Notes: generated by a model from the letters alone, not told the origin. 64,000 nt of DNA from Acanthosepion lycidas (GCA_963932145.1 OZ010596.1:77507752-77571751), one strand, 5' to 3'. Shown: positions 32,715 to 43,959, numbered from the stretch's first letter. Numbers and translations: made by a program.

Positions 32715-32830
32715 GTCACTTCAAGAAGTGGACGATCATGGCTCTCCACTACTTGCTATCCCTTGTGGCCCTCAGCAGCGTTTCTCCCTTTAACGAGCCT
32801 CTCGCCCACCGTAGCAAAATTTAAACATGC
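32715..32830 (-). mobile_element. LINE family C, short C-terminal fragment
   Basis: The antisense of cttcaagaagtggacgatcatggctctcc corresponds to the same LINE end seen at 10,250 and 38,090 (LWRAMI-like). Only about 115 bp remain. Confidence 0.6.
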
Positions 32831-32872
32831 ATCTCTCTCTCTCTCTCTCTCTCTAGAGAGAGAGAGAGAATT
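32831..32872. repeat. (CT)n abutting (AG)n: palindromic microsatellite
   Basis: A CT run is followed directly by ctagag and an AG run, so the two halves are self-complementary and can fold into a hairpin. Confidence 0.95.
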
Positions 32873-32903
32873 CAATTAAACGTATTAATTTTTAATCTGA
32901 CAT

Positions 32904-33160
32904 TTTTCTTTTCAGATGATAAATTATATAAAAACTGTCCGAATGTTCTTTCGGCTATACATTTAGCTATTTTCAAGGATTAAATATTTTAACTGTTAAA
33001 TAAGAAATAGTTTGTTGCATGTATGTTTTATAAAATGTTTTCATTTTTCAAAACACGGTCAAGATATTGTGTCCAAAATGGCTAAAAATGGCTAACCGAA
33101 AGCGCTCGGATAAAAAGAACATTCGGACAGTTTTTATTTAATTTATCATCTGAAAAGGAA
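32904..33160. mobile_element. Inverted-repeat (MITE-like) element, about 255 bp
   Basis: Left arm 32,904-32,953 (cttttcagatgataaattat ... actgtccgaatgttcttt) and right arm 33,093-33,157 (aaagaacattcggacagt ... aatttatcatctgaaaagg) are reverse complements over about 48 bp. The arms include a polypyrimidine-AG string that looks like a splice acceptor. No coding sequence lies inside. Superfamily unknown. Confidence 0.82.
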
Positions 33161-33454
33161 AAAATTATTAGTTCGCATGAGAAATTATATAAAAAAACTA
33201 AATAAAAGCACCTTGTCTGTCGTATTTAATGAAATATGCATGAAAGAAGGGTTCCTGCCTAAATACACAAATCTTAGATAGAGAGGAAGAAATGTGGTCC
33301 TCCCAGCTCAATGCTACTCGAAGTTTCTTGCATACAGCAATCGACTGATGACCAGCACTCTGTGCACGCTCTATAGTGGCTTCCATATGTTTTTCAATTT
33401 GAAAATTTTTAGGTTTATTATGCAAAGGAGGCACCATTTAAATTAAATGCTATC

Positions 33455-33474
33455 TATCTATCTATGTATATGTG

Positions 33475-33514
<40 letters not shown>
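33455..33514. repeat. (TATC)n and (TA)n microsatellite
   Basis: A short ctat run at 33,452-33,464 is followed by a mixed tatg segment and about 35 bp of perfect TA, directly before a MITE. Confidence 0.95.
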
Positions 33515-33518
<4 letters not shown>

Positions 33519-33536
33519 CTACAATAAAATCTTCTA

Positions 33537-33613
33537 TTCGGTTGGTGCAAAAATAATGTCGTTTTCTCACATATGTTACTATGTGAGAAAACGACATTTT
33601 TGCACCAACCTAA
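33537..33613. mobile_element. Short mariner-type MITE (77 bp)
   Basis: ttcggttggtgcaaaaataa at the left and atttttgcaccaacctaa at the right. The arms run inward through gtcgttttctcacata/tatgtgagaaaacgac, giving an almost continuous hairpin with a very small loop. TA on both sides. Confidence 0.93.
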
Positions 33614-33847
33614 TAGTATAGTGTAAGATTTTGCGCAAAATTAGAGGTCGCACTATACACTGGTACCTTTTTTGAAGAGATTAAAATAATTATGCATTTT
33701 CGATGACCAGTTGCACTCTATACACAGTTAATTTTTTTTTTTTTTTTCTAGGGGGTTTAAAATAAAATTCATTTATAAAAAAAAAAAATAAAAAATTCAG
33801 AGGTCGCACCACACGTGAAATCGGATTTATACAAGTGTATGGAATAA

Positions 33848-33982
33848 CAGTGTAACCCAGATATAAGAGAAATTTTCTCTGGTCCCAAATTAGAGCCATA
33901 CACCTAAACAAAATAGACCAAACCCGGATATAAGAGACTTCTTCCCCGGTCCCGACAACTCTCTTATATCCGGGTTACACTG
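33848..33982. mobile_element. pogo-like short inverted-repeat element (135 bp)
   Basis: Left cagtgtaacccagatataag and right cttatatccgggttacactg are inverted repeats of about 25 bp, with an internal partial repeat (aaacccggatataagaga). A cagtg...cactg terminus with TA-rich flanks fits Tc1/pogo-type MITEs. No coding content. Confidence 0.75.
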
Positions 33983-35032
33983 TATATATATATATTTTTT
34001 TAAGCATTTATAATAAATTTCCTTTTGATTGTTTTTTTTCTAGTAAACAAAACATGGTTGTCTTTCACTCGATGCACCTGAAAACATTTTTAAACGAAAC
34101 AAAAAAAAAAAAAAACCCTACTGATTGTTCAATTTGGGACCCCCACCAGAACTAATTGTAATGTAAGGTAGACAACCCCTTTAGCTAGGAGTTTTTTTAT
34201 TTTTTGTTTTCTTACTTTTTTTTTTTTTTTAAATTCTTTATTTTTATTTATTTATTTATTAACTTTTTATTGCTTTGGTATATAAATTTATTGTCTTGTT
34301 ATCTTACCTATTCTATTTTTTTTTTTTTTTTTTTTTTTACTATATTCCTTGGTGGTTAATTAAGAATAATGGCAACAACAGACCGTGGCTCTGTTCTTCT
34401 CACAATGCACGCCTTTTTTCTTTTTTTTTATTAAAAATGATATTATCAATTCTCATCATCCGCTATGCTAAAAAAATGTTACATGACGACTTTTTAGTTT
34501 TACTTTTTCCTGATATTATTTTTCTTTCAATGTGCGACAGCTTAAGGGAATTATTTTTTGAACGAAAAAAACAACTTCTGTCAGATAAGAGTTTTGCATA
34601 CTACGCAGGAAAAAATGGCCCACTTTAGTTTACAATAATCTCTTGCACTCACTAGTCACTGGTTATTTAGAAAGTCTAACTAAAATGAACTCATTTAGCA
34701 AAGCAAAATAAATTTGAATATCGAACTTGTTACTAAACTACTAGTGTCTTCTTAACTTCCTTTTCTTGATCTGTGTATCTTAGATTGTATTTAGGCGGGG
34801 GCGCATAACATCGTTTTTAAAGCAGATCCTGAGTAGTTTCTTTTTATCTTAAATAAAAGATTTAAGTTTTTTTTTTAACAGAACGTAATTCTTAAGAAGG
34901 CATAGTCAAATTCATGAAATGATTATATCCGCTTATTTTTATGAACAGGTTGTTTGTAGAGATATTGCTCCACTTTTTATTTTTTTATTTCGTACTTAGA
35001 CTAGAGAGAGTGATAGATACGAACGGCGCACA

Positions 35033-35067
<35 letters not shown>

Positions 35068-35595
35068 ATATTCAGCAAATTAGTTTAATCTGGAATATTC
35101 ACCTGGCAGATTATTAAGGAGCTTTGTTTGTTTTTCTCCGTTGCTCATTTAAAATTGACCTCCTAATGTATTCGCATTACTGTAATAAATTCTCTTTTTC
35201 GACACCTCCAAACACTGACACGTCTTTCTCTCCCTCTACCCAGCTTTTCCTATCTTGGCCTACCTGTCTCTTTATATACTCAGGCCTGTCTACCTACCTG
35301 TCCTATCACCTTACCTGTCTTAACTGTGTTCACTGTTGCATAAGCGTTACACCTGTGCCGAGTCAGCAAACTTAATTTACTTGACTCGGATAGAAAAAGA
35401 AAGTGACATGCTTGACTTTTCACCTGTCCACGTTTTACCTGGATGATCAATTTAAATTCATTACGAGCTGGATAGATTTTTAGCTATTGTTAGAAAACGT
35501 TAACGTCGGTATTATGGGTTTTATGAGCCCACCCCGGCCGAAAAAGGAATGTTTTCTTTTTTTTATTTCCTTTTCAAGCTATAATAAATAATACC
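33983..35595. other. AT-rich region without a supportable gene
   Basis: Long poly(T) runs (34,315-34,338 and 35,048-35,068). A 117-codon frame at 34,275-34,628 and an 83-codon frame at 35,124-35,375 show no domain and sit in skewed composition; I do not call either a gene. Confidence 0.5.
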
Positions 35596-35597
35596 TG

Positions 35598-35665
35598 TGG
35601 ATGCGCGAGTAGTGTAACGGTTAACGAGCCGGAAAGAGAAATTTCGATAGAGTTTGTTGCGTTTC
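35598..35665 (+). mobile_element. tRNA-like or SINE fragment
   Basis: gatgcgcgagtagtgtaacg then gttaacgagccggaaagag resembles the A-box half of the tRNA unit in the 5S-type SINEs (gtgtaatggataacg). No clear B box follows. Confidence 0.4.
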
Positions 35666-35754
35666 CTTCCGCACAAATACTTTTAGTGTTTGCAAAGAAG
35701 AAAGCTTTTAAAATCTAAAGCGTTTGCAAAGAAAATCTAGCAAACTTGGACCTT

Positions 35755-36300
35755 TTCACCTGCAAAAAAAGTTTGTCAAAAGGATTTTTCCCTTGACACC
35801 GCTATTATTTTAACTGCCTTCACTCCCTTGACAATGTTTTTTTTTTAAAAAAAACAATGATTAGAATTGTTATAAAACCTAAGCATATGAAAGTGAATTT
35901 ATACATTTTCATTGTTTTTTGAGAATTGACAACCAAAAATAATAAACACTATTTATTTATTAGATTATTTATTTACACTATTTATTATATTTATTGGAAT
36001 GGTTGGCAAAACATCCGGTAATTACCAATTGATTCAAACTTTATAAAATGGTAAATTTACTTATAGTTGATTCATATATTTGATTTAGTAAAAAAATAAT
36101 AAATTTAGTAAATGTTTATAAATTTATGAAAATAAATTGTTTTTATATTTATTTCTTAAAAATTGGTAAATGATAAATATTGCATTGTATTAGTTTTTAG
36201 AATGTTGTTAATATAAAATTATTCTTGTAAATAGACTAGTAAGTAAATAATGATTATTATTTTTGTTGTAAATTCTCAAGAAAAAAAAAATGTATAAAAT
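35755..36300 (+). repeat. Dispersed AT-rich repeat D (four copies in window)
   Basis: gtcaaaaggatttttccctt, gacaccgctattatttt, gaaagtgaatttatacattt and acactatttatttattagat align with 55,470-55,918 and 57,225-57,770, and a reverse-complement piece occurs at 58,555-58,690. Unknown class; no coding capacity. Confidence 0.7.
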
Positions 36301-36339
36301 CACTTTCATATGTTTAGGCTTATTTAGATTGTTCAGTAT

Positions 36340-36475
36340 GTTACTCTCATCTTTATTGCTGTATAAAAGGTCAGAGCATAGAATGGCTGAGACGTGAACA
36401 TAGCAATAAAGATAAGGACAACAGTCTGAACAATGTAAATAATTACAATAATCATCTCAGAAATATAGATATGTT
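36340..36475 (+). mobile_element. tRNA-headed SINE family, 3' tail with inverted arm
   Basis: gaacatagcaataaagataa, ggacaacagtctgaacaatg and atcatctcagaaatatag match the tail of the 15.87-kb element. The left side (attgttcag ... catctttattgct) is a reverse-complement copy of the same tail, and the middle agagcatagaatggctgaga is a decayed hammerhead-like region. This is the same inverted layout as at 44.2 and 49.0 kb. Confidence 0.6.
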
Positions 36476-36849
36476 TAGGCTTTATTACAATTTTAATAAA
36501 CGCTTTTTAAACAATAAATATTGCCATGGAGTGAAGCAAGATTAATGTTCAACAGAAAAGCCATAATTTTTTTTTTTTTTTTTAAGAGCATGAAGGTCCA
36601 AGTTTGCCAAATAAATTAAAACATATATAGTGTAAGTGAAAAAAAAACTTAAAATTAAAAGTTAATTTACATAAATTAAGATTTCATAAAATGAATAATT
36701 GGACACTCATATTCTAGCATATAAGTATAAAAATAATATTATTTAAAACATTAAATGAAATTATTGCCCATCGAGTAACACATTCAAATAGATCCGAGCA
36801 TTTTTCCATTAAATGTTCGTGTGTATTCTAGTATTTAATTTCTTTCTTT
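36476..36849. other. AT-rich spacer, no gene
   Basis: No open frame, repeat family or RNA motif recognised. Confidence 0.5.
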
Positions 36850-37640
36850 TCTTAATCATTTCACTCCAAAGAAGGCAATAAAGTCACTAAGATGCAAAGG
36901 GTTACTGAATGTATAAGAATATAAGAAAAAGAAAACCCTCCAGGAGAGAAAACCTTAAATGAACAGGAATTCAGAAGACAAAAGATAATGGCATTGCATT
37001 TAAATTTTTGAAGATCAAAGTGGAGAGGAAAGGTCAGAGTTCTACAAACCAGAGAAGACACTGTTAGCCTAGAACTTATGGTTACATTTTGCCATTTCAA
37101 TGGTAAAATGATGAAATCTTGCTGCCAATCAAGTACTGCACTTAAATTCTTAAAGTCTAGGTATGACAGAGGAAACCAATATTTATTTTGCAAATACAAA
37201 AATGTGGAACAAGGCCAAAAGGTGGTATGGCGGATGGCTGGTCTTTAATCTGTCTTAGCTAGCCACGATCACTGACCCAGACATACCACAGTATTCCTTA
37301 CACCAAAACAACATATTCTTTCTTACCATTCTTACTATAGCCGCCATAATACCTCAAAGTCTCTATGAAATCCTAACTAGTTCCCATATGTACAATAACA
37401 TTTAAAAATGAAATTCCCAATAAATATTTATGATGATTACAATAATAATGAGGAAAGCTTCTCAGAACAATTATCATGAAAATATTTATAGAAAAGACAG
37501 CGAAAGTGATTGAAGCTGAGATGCCAGGTCAGGACCAATAACATTACAGACTCTTCTCTAAAAGCATAACAGAAGTGACAGCAATATTCAATGAGTAGGT
37601 GAATGGTAGATTTCTGTGTAAGATAGATTCTGGTGAGAAA
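36850..37640 (-). pseudogene. LINE family A, C-terminus and 3' end
   Basis: The minus-strand 112-codon stretch (37,199-36,861) contains YLDFKNLSAVLDWQQDFIIL, KWQNVTISSRLTVSSLVCRT and LHFDLQKFKCNAIIFCLLN. It ends in the family 3' end (tcatttcactccaaagaagg antisense, 36,857). Sequence to about 37,640, including gaaaatatttatagaaaagac, extends the copy upstream. Frames are interrupted. Confidence 0.83.
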
Positions 37641-37924
37641 AATTGTCTAGCCTGACACGGTGAACCAACTTCATTAGTAACATACCTAGCAAATATAATC
37701 TTTCCACTTCATGTCAGGGGAAAACAATAACCTGAGAAAGTGCACTGAAGTCATTCTCCTGGAGGTTAGCATCAGCCATGCTGATGTAAGACAAAAAAAA
37801 AAAACTTTCTCCAAGGCAATTAAAATAATACTATGTCTGCATACCATGTTTAAATAAAAGACAATGTATCAAGTAGCTAGTCCGAGTAACAAAAGATTTT
37901 AACACCAAGTTGTTGAGAGCATCT
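37641..37924. other. No gene; probable LINE-derived sequence
   Basis: Continuation of decayed sequence next to LINE A. Nothing definite. Confidence 0.35.
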
Positions 37925-38265
37925 TCTGTGTGTCATCTCCCTTTAGGACTTGGGTAATCATGGCTCTCTACAAGTTCCAGTCCTTTGTAGCACTTTGTAA
38001 GGTTTGTCTTTGCTATCTTACCTAATCCTTGTTCTGCCAACTATTTAAACAAACTCGTTCTTCGTCTATGAAGTCTCTCCCTTCAGGATTGTGGGCAGTC
38101 ATGGATCTCCACAACATTCTCTTCTCTGTAGCACTTAGTAAGGTTTGTCTTTTTGTTGTCTCTCCTAATCCCTGTTCAGACAACCATTTACACAAGTTTG
38201 TTAGGTGGGTAATTTGCTGCTTTACTCTATTTCTCTTGCCTTCAGTATCTCCTGTGAGTTAAATT
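37925..38265 (-). mobile_element. LINE family C C-terminal region, tandemly duplicated
   Basis: Two successive about 145-bp copies (cttgggtaatcatggctctc at 37,950; attgtgggcagtcatggatc at 38,086). The minus translation of the second gives NLCKWLSEQGLGETTKRQTL, LSATEKRMLWRSMTAH, close to the LINE end at 13,300. The same duplication tendency is seen at 9,971-10,345. Confidence 0.75.
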
Positions 38266-38274
38266 CTCAAAAAG

Positions 38275-38372
38275 TACAGGGTGTAGCCAGTAAGACATTG
38301 GCTTGAGCAAGACACCATTGCTACTAATGTCTTACCATTATATGGGTGGTATTTCTGACACACCCTGAAAAA
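38275..38372. mobile_element. Possible short inverted-repeat element
   Basis: tacagggtgtagccagtaag at the left and a cacaccctg end at the right form short inverted repeats about 95 bp apart. ACAGGGTGT is a common mariner-type terminus. The evidence is thin. Confidence 0.35.
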
Positions 38373-38508
38373 TGTTAATCAATATTGTAAGAATATGATA
38401 TACAACTTTATATATTGGACTAATGTTGGATAAGTGAATGACAAAACGGAAGTCTTTGGAAATGACTCTTTCAGGTTAAATGTTTTTATTGATGGAATCT
38501 TGTATATA

Positions 38509-39947
38509 CAGTGCATTGCAAAAGTCTACACCCCCTTGAAAACTGGATGTATTTTGTTTATTTTGATAGGAACAATTAATATTTTAAACTCCAATAATTA
38601 GCAGATCTATCTCATTTTTATTTAATACACAAAATACAATTGAAAAATTTAAATTCTTAAAGATAATTTTGAAAAAAATGTCTTTGCAAAAGTTTGGAAT
38701 GTCTTCAGCTAATACTTTGTGGATGATTCTGCTGTATCAAGTACAGCCTGCAGATGCCTTGGGTAGCCTTCCACGAGCTTGCTGCAGTGGTCTGCTGACA
38801 GTTTTTTTCATGGCAGAACTTCTCAATCTGTGTCAGATTGAATAGGGGACGTCAGTGCACAGCCAGCTTTAGATCTTGCCATAGATTTTCTATAGGATTG
38901 CGGTTTGAAGACTGCCTAGATGCTAGCAAACCAAGTTTTAGTGCTTTTTGACACATGCTTGGAGTCGTTATCTTGTTGAAACTAGAAATTGCAGCCTAAG
39001 CACAGAGCTCTAGCAGACTTCAGCAGGTTTGCCTCCAATATTTCTTGGTACTTGACACTGTCCATGATACCTTGGATGGTTACCAGCTCTTCAGGCCCTG
39101 CAGCTGAAAAACAGCCCCAAAGCATGATCGAGCCCCTGCCATGTTTTACAGTGGGGACGGTGTAATGAGGTTGCTGTGCAGTGCCTTTTTTCCGCCAAAC
39201 ATAGCGTTTCGTATTTTTTCCAAATAACTTGACTTTGCTCTCATCTGACCACAAAATCTTTCGCCACATGGTCATGGAATCATTGATGTGACTTTTGGCA
39301 AAGTTTAGCCTAGATTGCTTGTGCATAGGCTTCAGTAGGGGCTTTTTTCTAGCTACCCTCCCTTGCAGGCCAGACCAGTGCAATACTCTGGAAATTGTAG
39401 ATGCATGGACATCTGTCCCAGTACTTAAAACTGAAGCTTTTAAGTCTTCCAGTGTTGCACTAGCGTTGGAGGTTGCCTCCCGGACCAGTTTTGATTTTGC
39501 TTTTCTGGTAAGTTTGCTCAGTCTCTCAGATCTTGATTTGGGTAGCAGTGGTTTTGTGTACTAACCACTTCTTAACTACAGTTTTAACAGTGCTTAGGGG
39601 CAATTGTAAAGTTTTGGGAATCTTTTTATAGCCATTATTTTCATTGTATTTTTGAATAATAAGGTTTTTAAGTTTCTGAGACAGAGGCTTGCCCATTTTC
39701 TTTCCCAAGTTGGTCACCTTGTGTTTACATTCAGAGTCCAAAGACTAACATACCAAGAAACCATGTGGTGGATGATTTTGTAGGCAGTTAAATCACCTTA
39801 TATCACAAAATAATAGACTGGACAAGTTTGTTTGTTATGGTAGAACACACTTGTCACTTTTAATTGTTCTGGATTGTATATATCAATGATAAACTATGTG
39901 ATAACACAGTATAATATCTGGGGGGTGTAGACTTTTGCAATCCACTG
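38509..39947 (-). mobile_element. Tc1-like DNA transposon, both ends present
   Basis: Inverted ends cagtgcattgcaaaagtcta (left, 38,509) and tagacttttgcaatccactg (right, ending 39,947) are flanked by TA on both sides (38,507-38,508 and 39,948-39,949). The length of 1,439 bp is in the normal Tc1-like range. It carries one transposase gene on the minus strand, now disabled. Confidence 0.95.
38640..39741 (-). pseudogene. Tc1-like transposase (DD34E), inactivated
   Basis: Begins with an N-terminal helix-turn-helix-like stretch (39,741-39,526: MGKPLSQKLKNLIIQKYNEN, then TLQLPLSTVKTVVKKWL). After a frame break comes the catalytic region (39,383-38,982: LHWSGLQGRVARKKPLL, the DE-containing ILWSDESKVKLFGKN with Asp at residue 47 of that piece, RGSIMLWGCFSAAGPEELV). 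A frameshift near 38,990 separates FQQDNDSKH (second Asp). The last block has NPIENLWQDLK with the third acidic residue kept, but the preceding SPDL motif is altered. Stops lie between the pieces. The bipartite N-terminus and D...D...E order place it in the Tc1 group rather than mariner. Confidence 0.93.
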
Positions 39948-39949
39948 TA

Positions 39950-40265
39950 GTAAGAAGTAATAAAATATAACAAATGTTGGTTACAAGATATTTGATTTTA
40001 AATGTAAAATCTTTTGTGTCAGATAATTTTTTTTTTCCATTTTGTCATTCAGTTACTTACTCATAAACATTTCAAGAAGAAATGATACCATTGTTAATAT
40101 TTCAATGTTTATCCCACCATCATCAGAGCATTAAGCTATCTTTGACTTTAAAAATAATTTTTTATTCTTTGTTTAATGATGAAAGAAATCATATTCTTCA
40201 TCTTCACCATGCCAAATGACCATCAAAAATTATGCTGGTGTCAAAATTTTGTATGTTGGAAGATT
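39950..40265. other. AT-rich spacer, no gene
   Basis: No recognisable feature. Confidence 0.5.
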
Positions 40266-40269
40266 GTCT

Positions 40270-40760
40270 TGTACCAGTCTTCTTCGTCTGGAGGACCTGC
40301 CTGCCTTTAAAATCAGCATTTGAAATCCTTACTTTTATCTGGGTTTTTGATAGTTGACATCGGTTTAAAATTCACAATTATCTCGGGCTCCCTTTCATTG
40401 GGATATATGATAAGCCCAGTCTTTCAACAAATGTTTCAAATACTTGCTATAGGGTCAAAGTTTATCCTCATTAAAAAAAAGTTAAATTTTACAGTTTTAA
40501 ATGGCTCAATGTAACCATAAGTTCTATGCTAACAGTTTCTTCTATCGCACTTCTTGCTTGTGGAACTTTCTTCTGGCTTATTGACAATTTTGATCTTCAA
40601 ACATTTAAATGCAATGGTAATTGTTATCTTTTGTCTTGATTCTTGTTCCTTTATTGTTCTTGCTCCTTAGTAGTAGTTTTTCTCACAGTCTCTAACACTC
40701 AGTAACCTCTTGCATCTTAGTGGCTTTATTACCTTGCTTGGGGTGAAATGATAAAAAAGG
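40270..40760 (+). pseudogene. LINE family A, C-terminus and 3' end
   Basis: The + frames give LNVTISSMLTVSSIALLACG, TFFWLI and FDLQTFKCNGNCYLLS, then the 3' terminal cttagtggctttattacctt and gcttggggtgaaatgataaa. The first part (40,275-40,345, acctgcctgcctttaaaatc) resembles 20,560 and may be a different element. Confidence 0.8.
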
Positions 40761-40763
40761 GTA

Positions 40764-40775
40764 TGTATGTATGTA

Positions 40776-40838
<63 letters not shown>
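40764..40838. repeat. (TATG)n / (TG)n / (TA)n microsatellite
   Basis: Compound simple repeat directly after a LINE 3' end, typical of growth from the element's tail. Confidence 0.96.
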
Positions 40839-40842
<4 letters not shown>

Positions 40843-41025
40843 ATTGTGGCAGCAGATCATTATTTAAACATATATTATTAAATATAACAGACAATGAATG
40901 TTTATTATGTCTGATCATGAGCCGTTTGAAGGTTTGCCTTAATATCCGAAAATAAAGACGAAACTTGTCCAACATTTATTAGGTTTATTTTCACCAGAAA
41001 TTAAAGCAAACATTCAAACAGCTCG

Positions 41026-41026
<1 letters not shown>

Positions 41027-41070
<44 letters not shown>
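41027..41070. repeat. (TA)n microsatellite
   Basis: About 44 bp of perfect TA repeat. Confidence 0.97.
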
Positions 41071-41073
<3 letters not shown>

Positions 41074-41089
41074 ATAGTATAGTTACAGG

Positions 41090-41408
41090 TATTTATTTCT
41101 ATACTGGCTATAGGGTAAAGTTTATCAATGCCAAAACAATTAAATTTTACACTTGGAATAGTTAGATTTAGCCGTAAGCTCTAAGCTAATGGTTCCTTTT
41201 CTCACACTTCTCATTTGTGGAACTCTCTTCTGGCTTCTTTTTTTCCCCAGTCAAGTTTAAATGCAATGACAATTGTTATCTTCTGTCTTAATTTGTGTTC
41301 TTTTATTGTTCTCTTAATAGTATTTTTTTTCTCATATTCTCTTACACTCAGTAACCCCCCCCTGTATCTAAGTGGCTTTATTGCCTTGAGGAGAAATGAT
41401 TAAAGAAA
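41090..41408 (+). pseudogene. LINE family A, 3' copy
   Basis: Same region as 40,500-40,760: actctcttctggcttctttt, caagtttaaatgcaatgac, cttacactcagtaacccc, then ttgccttgaggagaaatgat. The reading frame is partly open (62 codons from 41,215) but is only the LINE tail. Confidence 0.8.
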
Positions 41409-41529
41409 AGAAATTAATACCAGATTTTAGAGTTTAGCATTATGACTTATTTCAGCTTTTTAGATTGACTAAATTTTGTTTCGTCTTTTGTCTAACAGCT
41501 TTTGTTTTTTTTTTTGTTTTTTTTTTTGT

Positions 41530-41930
41530 TTTTTTTTGTTTTTTTAATTGTGGATTTCTCTTCTGGCTTTTTGCTCTCATCTCTGCATTGAATTTCAAAA
41601 ATTTAAATGCAATGTCATTGTCTTTTGTTTTCTGAATTCCTGTTCATTTTACATTATCTCTTAATGTTTTTCTGTTTCTTATATTCTCTCAAACTCGGTA
41701 ACCCCTTGCATATTAGCGTGTTTGGGGTGAAATTATTAAAAAAGTTTGATCTTCAAAAACTTAAATACAATATCAATTATTTTCTGTCTTAATTCTTGCT
41801 CTTTTATTATTCTCTATCACCCTAATAGTATTTTTTTTCATATTCTCTCACACTCAGTAACCCTCCTTGAGTCTTAGTTGCTTTATTGCCTTTCTTGGAG
41901 TGGAATGATTAAAGAGAAAATGAAAATTAA
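41530..41930 (+). mobile_element. Two tandem LINE family A 3' ends
   Basis: The first ends at about 41,738 (ttagcgtgtttggggtgaaa); the second starts with gatcttcaaaaacttaaata at 41,748 and ends at about 41,912 (cttggagtggaatgattaaa). Together with 40,760 and 41,408 this makes four 3' ends in 1.4 kb, all in the same direction. Confidence 0.75.
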
Positions 41931-42029
41931 CTTTCCACAAATCATTTCATTGTTTGTTTCAATAAACAAGCAATCCGGCTAATGTTTTGTTTACTCGAAT
42001 GTGTGTTCCCTGTTGCTATGATCCGTCGT

Positions 42030-42530
42030 TTCTTCTTTAGGATTGGGTTTCCAGTACTTTCGAAAGTAGACTTCAACTCTTTATTTTTAACGTCTCCGCC
42101 TGATCTCTAAATTTTTTTTTTAATTATTTGTTTCTACTACCCCCAATAGGAGTAGATAGATTCACCTATTCCTCAGTTCATATTCCTCCCTGATTTTATG
42201 AACGGTGTATAGGTTTATCGCTTGTTTCCTGTTTTGGATTGAGTTTCCAATTCCTTCAACTTCGTGCTTCTGATGGCTCTGCCTGAAATCTGAAATTTTA
42301 TTCAGTAATTATTTTTTTTCCTCTCCCAATAGGAATAGATAAGTTTGTCTATCAACCAGTTCACACACCTTGCCAGTCTTTTGAGTAGGAGTAGAGGTTC
42401 ATCCTTTGTTCCATGTTTAAGATTGGGTTTCCAGTCCCTTCTAAAGTTTACCTCAGCTCTATACTCTTAATGTCTCTGTCCGAACTTTGTAATTTTATTC
42501 ACTAATTAAATCTTGTCCTCTTCAAGTCTC
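42030..42530 (+). repeat. Three tandem about 190-bp copies of an unidentified sequence
   Basis: gattgggtttccagtacttt (42,041), gattgagtttccaattcctt (42,237) and gattgggtttccagtccctt (42,421) each start a similar block (cttcaactcttt, cgtctccgcctga; agctctatactc, tgtctctgtccga), with an aataggagtagatag segment between. A single related fragment is at 21,270-21,330. Not coding. Confidence 0.75.
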
Positions 42531-42534
42531 AAAT

Positions 42535-42650
42535 TAGCTATCTTTCTTGTTATCTTGCCCTTTCCTATGCTAATACAACTCCACACAGTAACCATCTACC
42601 TTGAGTGGCCCTTGGGCCATGTATTAGGTGGACATTATTAAAAAAGAAAA
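42535..42650 (+). mobile_element. LINE family B 3' end
   Basis: accttgagtggcccttgggc then catgtattaggtggacattattaaaa is the 3' signature of family B also seen at 45,635 and 53,620. Confidence 0.7.
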
Positions 42651-43039
42651 AAAAAATGGTTGCATTTTGGTATTTTTTTTTTTTTTTTTTTTTTAAATTT
42701 CCTGAGAGAAGACAAATGTTTTATTGATGTTTAAATTCTTGAATCAATCCAGAAAATAAGTTTTCTTTTCAGCATCGGTTGTTAGGCCATCTGTTGCATT
42801 TGCCGTCTGTGACCACAGGTTTCATAGTCTGATAATACCTCTCTCACTCTCTATCTTTCACTACAAGGGGCAGCAGATGCCTTTTATAGATATCAAGGGT
42901 TTGGGATTTAATCACTTTAGAGAAGGTTACATTCGACTTCAGTTGATTTGATATTTATGATGCGTGTATTGCATTTTTGAAGCACTGATCTGGAAGAAGA
43001 GCCACTTTTAAAATTCACTAGAAAAACAAAAAAAATATT

Positions 43040-43047
<8 letters not shown>
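42651..43047. other. No gene; poly(T) run and unique sequence
   Basis: T-run at 42,672-42,694; the rest has no feature that I recognise. Confidence 0.5.
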
Positions 43048-43048
<1 letters not shown>

Positions 43049-43080
<32 letters not shown>

Positions 43081-43165
43081 CATTTCACTCCAAGCAAGGC
43101 AACAAAGCCACTAAGACACCAAATGTGAAAGAATATAAGAATATAAAACAATGTTAAGGTGCGAG
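43049..43165 (-). mobile_element. LINE family A 3' end with long poly(A)
   Basis: On the minus strand: gtggctttgttgccttgctt and ggagtgaaatgattaaaa, running into a 29-nt A tail (T-run at 43,049-43,077 on +). The copy is truncated to little more than its 3' end; upstream sequence to 43,391 is probably unrelated. Confidence 0.8.
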
Positions 43166-43169
43166 AACA

Positions 43170-43955
43170 ATAAAAAAACAGAAGTTTTCCCTTTATATTT
43201 TTTAGACATTCAATGATATTTATGATTCTCTGATTACTCCATGTATTATATAAATTTCTTTTTTCTCGATATCTTTTCATGAAAAAAAAATTCTGCGTTT
43301 TATATAATAGTGAAATGGAAATATCATTTGGAATGACAAAGATAGCTACAACAAAGCCTATTTCAAGACCAAGTTGAAGCAAGACAATCACTTAATAAAC
43401 AGAAGTATCTGTGTGCCTCACATGAAAGGCTTGAATAAATAAGACTGCAATTTTAGAAATGTTGGAATAAAGGAACTGATTAATTATAAAGTTAATTTTC
43501 TTTGTGAACTAATTTTGTCCAAATGCAAATAAATATTTTATTTCTATAGATTATTAAAGCGACTAAGTAGTCACTCATAAATTTATTAACTTAAGTTGAT
43601 TTACCATCCTTCTCGCTACAAATGGGACAGGAAATATATAAATACTTATCAATAATTATTATATAGTTTTATTACTCTTAACAAGAAAGATAATAAATTA
43701 ATTCAGCAAATATATTTTTCCACTTGTTTAAATAATTTGATACAGTTTTAAGGAAATCTAATGCTGTTAATAGTATGGGCGTTTGTTTTACTTCATTGCT
43801 GCAAGGTGGGGGCAGACTGACAAAATTAAGACTTACACACATTTCTAAAAGATTTACATGCAGAGCATTGTCCTCATCTTTCTTATCATTATACAACCAG
43901 AGTGGTATTGATGGTCATGGATAATTAATGCAAGGGTGATAAGGGCAAGTTGAGG
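43170..43955. other. No gene supported
   Basis: AT-rich. Minus frames of 70-100 codons show no motif. I see no repeat family. Confidence 0.45.
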
Positions 43956-43959
43956 ATTT

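Noticed and set aside
34275..34628. 117-codon + frame as a gene
   Set aside because: It contains a translated poly(T) run (poly-Phe) and shows no domain; surroundings are AT-rich with no splice or promoter evidence that I can defend.
40667..40975. 102-codon minus frame
   Set aside because: It crosses a (TA)n microsatellite (Tyr-Ile run) and the antisense of a LINE 3' end.
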